Position numbers and translations under genes: made by a program. From Carposina sasakii (lineage: Eukaryota; Arthropoda; Insecta; Lepidoptera; Carposinidae), in the NCBI GenBank assembly GCA_014607495.2, contig CP053154.1, positions 7,688,001 to 7,752,000 of the forward strand: a DNA stretch of 64,000 nt. Direction: 5' to 3'. Below, one piece after another: positions 11,901 through 20,900 of the stretch (position 1 is its first letter; every line of letters starts with the position of its first letter). The notes under the pieces were generated by a model. It was not told the DNA's origin and did no database searches. It worked only from the letters and a program-made list of their open reading frames with translations.

Positions 11901-14900
11901 ACTCACGTCAATTTGGATAATGTTTGACACAAGTTTCGTTAATAGACATCTTACGATCATCTGTCCGAAAGTATCTACAAAATACTAAAGCTATTTTGAT
12001 ATTAGATGGAACGTTCCAATTTTTTATATATCGGAAATGTTTAAAACCTTTATTGTCTTGGCTACATAATCCGGGCTACAACATCTGATTACCAATGCAT
12101 CGTCTGTTTTTAAACAGTCGTGTTTTTATGTTTAGGGGCTTTAATTGATCCAGTTCTCCACATGCCACCTACAAAAACCGGACGCTAGTCAACTAAAGTC
12201 CCGATTTTGATTGCAGATTTTTGAGGCGGTAGTGAATAGTAGGTTGTTGCTCAAACAAGTGGTCATATGTTCTGTGACTTTAAAATGCAGCGGGTTTAGA
12301 TTCACAATTCGGTCAATTAGATTATGTGCATCTTAAAACAGAGATTGCAAGCAAATATTCTAATTCGAAGTTCCCACGTTTATTACTAGGGGCTATCCAT
12401 ATTGCCAAGTCTTTACAGCTTATACCGTTCAGAACCGCGAGTTTGCTAAATAATAGTCAGAGTACGGATATATCCCGTATTATTATTATATTATAGACCG
12501 GGATTCTGACAGACATGCATTGCTCATTGGTACGCACTTGCCTTACACATCGCACTGGGAAGTTGTGCATTGTTGTACATGGGGTTAGGGCGTCATCTAT
12601 TCAGTTTTTTTGCAGTATAAGCTTCACTTTAGATGGTAATTGTGGTTAATTTTCAGTTTGAGAACCAAATTTAAATACATAATGTGGCCGATTCCGGCAG
12701 TCACACACTTAAACCTAAATTTACGTAAAAATATCTAAAGTTAAAATGAGTATAAATTTAGTAAATTTAAATTAACTGTACCTACGCGTAAATTCATGTA
12801 TTTTGATCGGATTGGAGAAAAACCACGCCTAAGATATTCTTCTTTAAAAAAGGAACAACATAACATCATTTAAATCACGATAAAACCTATCATTTCTGCT
12901 TAAAACAATAAAATTATGAATAAAGAAATGGAAAAAATTCTTCACCCGAGTGGGAATCGAACCCACGACAACTGCATACCGTGCTAGTTGCTCTAACCAC
13001 TGAGCTACCGGGTCAATTACTCGGATGACGAATTTTACAATCTCTTTTGTTTGAATTTTTAATCTTAGTCGCTAAAACTATTCTGACCGCACACTTTATC
13101 CTAAACCTAAAAGGAAGACACTTGTAAATTTAATCATTTGTGTTGCCAGTATATGCGATCAAAAAAAGAAAAGACTGAACGAAAGAGCAAAAAATGAATA
13201 ATAAAAAGAAAAAAATATATACTTTTTTCTCACCCCGAAAGAAAGGCAAAGAAATATATGGACCATGCGTCCATGTCCATGTCTTTAGTAAAAAAAAATA
13301 TCAGATTATGAGGGATAGTGATGAACGGAAACTTTGTAGAAAACATTGGAAACGGGTCTAAAGTTCTTAAAACATCAAAATAAAACTGGCACAGAAGGAG
13401 TTCTTGTAGGAGTGGATAATCACTGGATAATTTTGTCGTCTTTTTCACCATTCTGGTGCTTCTCTAACAACGGTTATTATAATAACCTTACGTTTTAACA
13501 ACATATTATTATCATGTTCGCTGAAGCGCTGACGACTCCAAAAAGACACCTTTATTTTTAAGTATAATTTAAACGCCAAGTTTTAGATGCCTCATAAACT
13601 TAAGTAATTTTACGCTTCTAATGTCAAAAACTTGACCACCAGATAATTTCACTTTAAGTTCAAAAAATTCACATTAAGTTTATGCGTAAAAAGCTATTTT
13701 ACGCATAAACTTAAAGTGAATTTAAAAAAAAGCTGAAACGTCAATTTAAATTAAATTTAGTTGCCACCTGTCAGAAAAGTGACTGCCAGAATAGCTTTTG
13801 ACATGCTTAAATCTAATTTTTTAGGTTTAATTACGTTTAAGAATAAGTTGTGACTGCCGGAATCGACGTTATTGTAGTTATTTATTTTAAAGAAAATTTA
13901 GGTAAAAAACCTTTTTAAAAACAAGCTTTTATTTAAATGCGCTAAAAAGAAAAAATAAACTTTTACACTAAAACTTTTACTGTTAATTTATAACGTCATT
14001 TCAAATTTAACACATTTGACACAATTTATATGTTATAAAAGCTTGTCGCGACATTTAAGTACTCGTATTTACTTTCTTAGTTTTAAATTTTTAATAAGTC
14101 AAGGTGAGGCCGTGCCGAGGACTGAGTGGCATGATGACATGATGTCGTGAACATACCACCTCGGGGCACCGGGGCGAACCCTGTTGTATATTACTCTCTT
14201 ACTCTTCTACACGAAGCCCTGGAAGGGTCGACGGATATTTCTTCGATATGCGTGGGAACAATATGGGAAAATCTGAAACATCAACACAAAGATGCTGCCT
14301 AATAAACATTTAAAAGTAAGAACGTAAATACGAGTACTTAAATGTCGCGACAAGCTTTTATAACATATAAATTGTGTCAAATGTGTTAAATTTGAAATGA
14401 CGTTATAAATTAACAGTAAAAGTTTTAGTGTAAAAGTTTATTTTTTCTTTTTAGCGCATTTAAATAAAAGCTTGTTTTTAAAAAGGTTTTTTACCTAAAT
14501 TTTATTTTATACTTTTTAGTTTTCACCTGGTAAGTTCCTAAGTCTGTTCATCTCATTCAACGCATCATTATTGCAAGGTCGGTTGCCAGTTAATTTTGAA
14601 CAGTCCAGCTCTTCAATGAGGAGCCCTTCTAATGACTTCACCCTACTCAATTGCTTAAAAATATCTGTATAGATTTTCAAGTTTTAGAAGTCCGCCATAT
14701 TGGATTAAGAGTGACGTCACATTTTTTTCGAGTTACTCTCAGCTAGCCCTTTAATTTGATACCCATATTGTAGTAATGCATTAAAAATAATTGGTCCGCC
14801 ATTGTGGGTATGCCGCCATGTTTGATTTAGAATGACGTCACACTGTTAATCATGCATTGTCATCCGAACTGAACGTGCTTACCAAATTCAGCCCAATCGG

Positions 14901-17900
14901 TTGAGGGCAAGTGCCTTAAAATTGAGTTGTAAGATTTCACCCGAACAAATATACATTGCAAGTTAAATAAAAGCTTGTAATAATAATAAAAAGAACATTA
15001 AGTATTTACAAAAGGGTAGAAATTTCTATGACTAACTTATAGTTTGGTTCTTTTTTTACGCAGTCGGGTTTTTGGATTTTTTAAATTATTTAGATCACTT
15101 GTGACTCTTCATTAGGGTTGATCAGTTATTTGAACTTTTTTGAAGGAGACTTTTTTTCAACCTCATCGATTGATTAAAATTTGATTTTTAAGTGATCATC
15201 TAAGGCCTAATTAAACGAACGAAACAATTTTAAAAATATGAAAAAAATGTCGGTAAATTTTGGAATTTTCCTGAGAAAATTTTCAGTGTTTTCCCCCTCA
15301 GAGTCATGGTCCGAAATCATGGTATATTTGCCTGGCTGTCACAAACACCCTGTATACATATACTGCATACAAAAAAAAATTGTGTCGAAATCAGGCATAA
15401 AAATAAGGGATTTTTCAATCTTAATGGAATTAAAGTTTTAATGTGTGGATAGATGAATGTAAATTGTAAACATTTGATTACTTTTCATAATTATTATTAT
15501 GCAATCTCGACTTCAACTTTAATCGATCGACATCCCAGTGGGCTAGGAGTCAGGAATGATACAAAAAAAAATTCAGACATCACAGTGGGCTAGGATTCAG
15601 GAATGATACAAAAAAAATTCAGACATCACAGTGGGCTAGGATTCAGGAATGATACAAAAAAAATTCAGAGGTCATGGTGGCAGAATGGCAGAGTGGCGGA
15701 AAAAAACAAAGACGCGTCTTCAATGACTTCCATTAACCGCCATTGCCAACATAAGATTAGAAGTCAATACACCCCATAGGTACATGGGGAACTTCTAAAT
15801 TTTATGGAGGCCAAGCAAGGCGGTGGACTTTATTACAAGATATTGTATTATAATATGTCACTAAACGTCAGCCGTCATCTCTATGTGAACCCTTACTAAC
15901 CGCCACAGGTAATAACTTTTGCCATTTTGCTGATGACTTTCTCTCCATACAAAAACCAATATTTTTATTAAGCATGAGATCTTTATTTTGAAACGTTTTT
16001 AAAACAAATGTCTGTATTGATAAAATAAATAACTTACAGAAGAAAAATGGCGCGATTCGCGAACTTCGACCCATCCACTTTTTTTCTATATTGGCCGACT
16101 GATTGAAAACGAAAGTGAAATTGTGTGTAGCCAGCTTTACTTACTTTGTGGATGTTTGACTGCACAGACTCATAGTAACGAAAGCACGCCTAAATGGCGG
16201 TCGTTTTTTTAAAAATTTTAAGCTTTTTAGCTGCTAACCTAACCATAAAACTATTTTAAGATAATTTATTTTGGAATAAATACTGTAATTACGGTGCTGA
16301 TATTTTTTTTTTACATATTTATAATGATGTAAAAAATCATTTAAATTTATTTAAAAAATACTTCATAAATTCCATATTAGTGCAAATCAAAATAAGTATC
16401 TATAGGCTGACACTCTTTTCTGCAATCATACTTGTTATCGTGTTTCTAATATCTAGCCACCGCTAAAAATAACATAAGTCTTGCCCAATTAACCTGTTCT
16501 TTTTTTAATGACTAGTAGACACCCGCGACTCCGTTTGCGTGTACCTACTGCAGAAAAAACAAAATGTCGAAATTATCCGAGATAAAAAGTGTCCTATGTA
16601 TGTCAGTCTCCTGCTTCTAAACCAACTCCCCACCAATTTTCAGTCAAATAAATAGTGTAAATAACACGACTTTCTTTTATATGTAAATATTAGATTGCAT
16701 TGCGTATATATACTGAATATTGGCTCCTACCTCTTTACTTTAAGCATACATTTTCACAAACTAGCTGGTTTGTCCTAGGTCACTAAACACTTGTCAACTA
16801 CTTTAAGCATCAAGTTCCCAATTGACCATAATAACTGAATATGTATGTAGTTACCTTAAGTTTCTTGGCTGGAGGTGTTCTTGGAGTATAAACTTTAGTT
16901 GGTGGTATTATTGGTAATGGATTTTTCATATAAACAGCCTGGAATCCAGCTGGGCTTAGTGGTCTTTTGCCAGATTTTTTCTCAGCTTTTGTGGAGTCAT
17001 CATTATTAATAGCTGCAAATTTTTTTACCTAAAAAAAGAAAATATAATTTTAAAATATCTCTTGTATGTAACAGCAAAATTAGAATGTTATAATGTTACA
17101 TCAAATATTGCACCTGTATTGTAGGTGGAATTTTGGAAATAACTGCAGCAGCAGGATCCTTTTTTGAATTTTCGTCTTTAATTTTCTTGGAACTTTCGTC
17201 TTTTTTCTTATCATGTTCTTTTTTCTTGGCTTCTGTTTTTTCTTTTCGTCTTAACTTACTCTTACAACACACGGTATAATCAATACCACAGTCTTTTTGG
17301 TATGCATCTTTCAAAGTTTGATCCTGAGTGCTATAAGCTATCCTAGAGAAAGAAATAAAAATATGCAGTGTTTTATTTTTGTGATTCCCGCTTATAAACA
17401 TGTGGTTCAGTGTCGCTATATTTTTAAACTTACTTATTTTTCACATCACAGTAACGTAAAACTGCCCAACAAATAGATCGCAAGTCCCACATACATCTGG
17501 GTTTGCATTTGAAACATTGCCAATCATCATTGTTTTCTATTTCCTTGATCTTTTGTGGACCTAAGTTTCTCTTGATGCATTTCTGTAATGGAAAAAATGA
17601 TTCATTATCTGTTCTTTTTTCATAACTATAACAAAACCTGTGAAAATTAAATATACATACAGCACAAAAAACGTGAGGGCATTGAGAGCAGCAGTAAACT
17701 TGGCCACCCTGACCACACCAGCGGCAGTACAACTCTGAACCATCGTCACCCTTGTCAAATTCACCACTATTATAGAAGGAATGACATGCTTGACAAACAA
17801 GGGTCTTGAGCATAGGATGAACACGCATACGGGACTCGTTACGGGCGGCGCATCCCAGATGGCGATCACAAGCAGTACAGTGTATTCGAATTTGAGTTAT

Positions 17901-20900
17901 GGAATGAATGTCTGGAAAGAAATATAGACATATTTTTATATTTAATAAATTGAATGAAATCGAAACAGTTAAAACAAAATAACAACACAAGGTAACCAGT
18001 TTACCTTCCTTTACCAACTTGAGTGTTAGTAATAACTTAATTAGATGTTTCATCAAACATTGGTAAAATAAAACAGATATAAAACTAATATAAGGTCGAT
18101 TCTGACTGTCACACCTAACCTAAGCAAAAATAAATTGTCCTACCTGTTCCTTACTCACTCAGCCATTTATGTTAAGAACGGAGAGGGATAGACCTGACTA
18201 AGGTTAAGTTTACGTTTAAGTGTGATGGTCAGAATTGACCAAATTATGGTTGATTTTACCCATCAGGAGGTGGGACTATGAACTGAGTCGTGTGGCAATC
18301 GTGAGGCCATGACGTCATGATAGGGGCGGAGCTTCGGGGCCAGTGTAACGCAGTAGCTGTAACTACACGCTTATGCTCCGAAATCAAATTGTGTACGAAA
18401 TAAAGTTTTAACTTTATGTTAAATGAATCAGTGTTGTATTCCTGGGTGTTTGAGTGACTCTGGAAGACTCTCTCCGTTATCGTTCCGGACTCCCAGCCCG
18501 TGTCTTCCCATGTGCCTTTGACAGCCGTCGTTATCCGTGCCAACTTTGGCATTCAGTTTTAGTATCAGGTTGAGTGCACTATAGAAATCGCCTTGTCTTC
18601 GTCCGAAGCCAGATTTGTGGGCGCGTAGCACTGAACGACAGTTATCTTGCGGGCTGTTATGATCCGTTCTGAGATTGGTTTCCAGTCTTCCTTAAGAGGC
18701 TCTCCACGCCATTTTCATTAATGCCCTCTTCATCTTCCTTCCCGGAGTAAAGGAAATTAAGCCCTCTAGGCGTTCTCAGTTCCCCGAATCCGTTTATGCG
18801 CACTTTACTTAGGCCGAGTATCTACAGTTTGTACCTGAGCATTTCTGCTACTGCTTGGGCTAGTCGGCTATCTTCGCTCAATGTTTACACGTTCCAGCAG
18901 CAGGCAATTCGTGTCCGTATTTTCATGCCAAAGGACGTTCTGATATGATCCGTCCGGTTTCTATATGTGTCGGTTTCGTTAATCTGTTAATTTCGGATAA
19001 GCAAGTGATTAGTTCACTATAACCTAGCCCACTGCCGGGGCTGCCACCTTAGAGCCTGTGGCCTCTAAGGTGTAAGTGATCATTCAAATCACGATAAAAC
19101 CTATTATTTTTGTTTGAATTTTTAATCTTAGTCTCGAAAGCTATTCTGACCGCACTCTTTATCCTAAACCTAAAAAGCCAACATTTGTAAATTGAGTAAT
19201 CTGTGTTGCCAGTATATGCCATCATAAAAAGAGTGAACAAAAGAACATAAAATGAATGATAAAAGAAAAAATACATACATAATTTTTTTTCATCCCGAAA
19301 GATAGGCAAAGAAATCTATGGACTATGCGTCCACGTCCATGTCTTTAGTAAAAAAATATCTGATTATGAGGGATAGTAATGAACGGAAACTTTATAGAAA
19401 ATATTGGAAACGGGTCTAATGTTCCTAAAACATCGAAATAAACCAAATAAAACCAGCACAGAAGGAGTTCTTGTAGGAGTGGATAATCACTGGATAATCT
19501 TATCGTCTTTTTTACCATTCTGTTGCTTCTGTAACAATGGTTATTAAAATAACCTTACATTTTAACAACCTATCATGTTCGCTGAAGTGCTGACGACTCC
19601 AAAGATATGTTTATTTATAAGTATATTTTAATGCAATGGCAGCCTTTTTAAAATATACATAAATTATCTCATAAAATGTCTTATATCTTGGAGAACCCAC
19701 AAACAACGCGTGCCACTCGGCTCTATGCCAACCTAGTCCAAGCCTGAGTTCTGTGATGTCGTCGTCGGCGTCTGGGGCGACCACGAGGTCGCTTGTCCTC
19801 TCGAGGACCAATCAAGCGTTCAAGATCTGGTGCACGAGCCATGACCAGCCCACCTCCATTTGTATTGCAAACTATAAGCATCTTTTATATTTTAAATGCA
19901 AAAGTCTGGCATACTTCTTTCCATTTTTCATTTAATTATGTATACTGGCAGCCATATAAATAAATGGTGTTATCAAATAATCTTATTGAAATTTTGGATT
20001 TAAATATGTGTTTAAGAGCCCAGTACTTACTCCATGCCATTTTAATTCGTCGTTCTACTTCTGCGTTGTTTGGCTTTCCTTAAATTTTAGTAAATAACTC
20101 TAAGTCTAGGGTGAGTTGTATTGGTGTTTTGTTTGTATTGGTTTATACAAGCTTCTAATGTCATTAAAACTAAGTCATTATAATTATCACTGACCACCAG
20201 ACTTCGTTCCATATGCAAAGTTTGTTCAAGTTTATGTCTTCGCTGTAAAAAGGTTGGGAGATATGGGGTCCCCTTGTCGAAACCTTTGAATGGAGTACCT
20301 TTTCTTTCCAATTTGACAACTCCTTTGCTTTCTTTATAATTGTTTGTAGAGAGATGTAAACCCCTTGTCTATACAGAGCGTCCCACAAAGCCTGGTGCGA
20401 AATGCACATCATAATCTTAATGTAAAGATCTTTCTTATATTCAGTAAATTTTTCTATGATTTGATTTAGAACGAAAATGTGTCAATTGTTGAAAATTTTT
20501 GCCTGAAACCAGCTTGTTCTTTTGGTTGGTCAAGATTGGCTGAGCCTGAGTAGAAAACCTTATAGACTTCTTGACAGTGGGCTGCAAAGTTATTTAAGTT
20601 TCCCACTCCCATTAAATAGTGTTGTTATTTTGAGGGCTTTTAAAATCATATTGTAGGTTTAAAGTCTGTGATGCTCTGCCAAAAAGGGAACGTCGTCTGC
20701 GGTTGTTTCTTGTTTAAACTTACATTAAAAATTTCCGTGAGTTCATTTTCAGTATGAGTCTGTAGTCAGATGCAATGTGTATTATAGATTTTCTGTTAGT
20801 TTTCTTAAAGTTGGCTTTGTTCTTTAGTTCTATCCAAGGTTTCGAGGTCATTAGTCTTTTTTCTGCTCTCTTAACTGAACTTCTCTGGTACTCTTCTTCA

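Noticed and set aside
11040..12660. Possible decayed transposase in the ADD1 intron
   Set aside because: Composition hints at former coding sequence, but no frame stays open and no motif could be named.
17561..17869. 102-codon minus-strand frame overlapping the ADD exons
   Set aside because: Out-of-frame shadow of exon 3; the ADD cysteines lie in the other frame.
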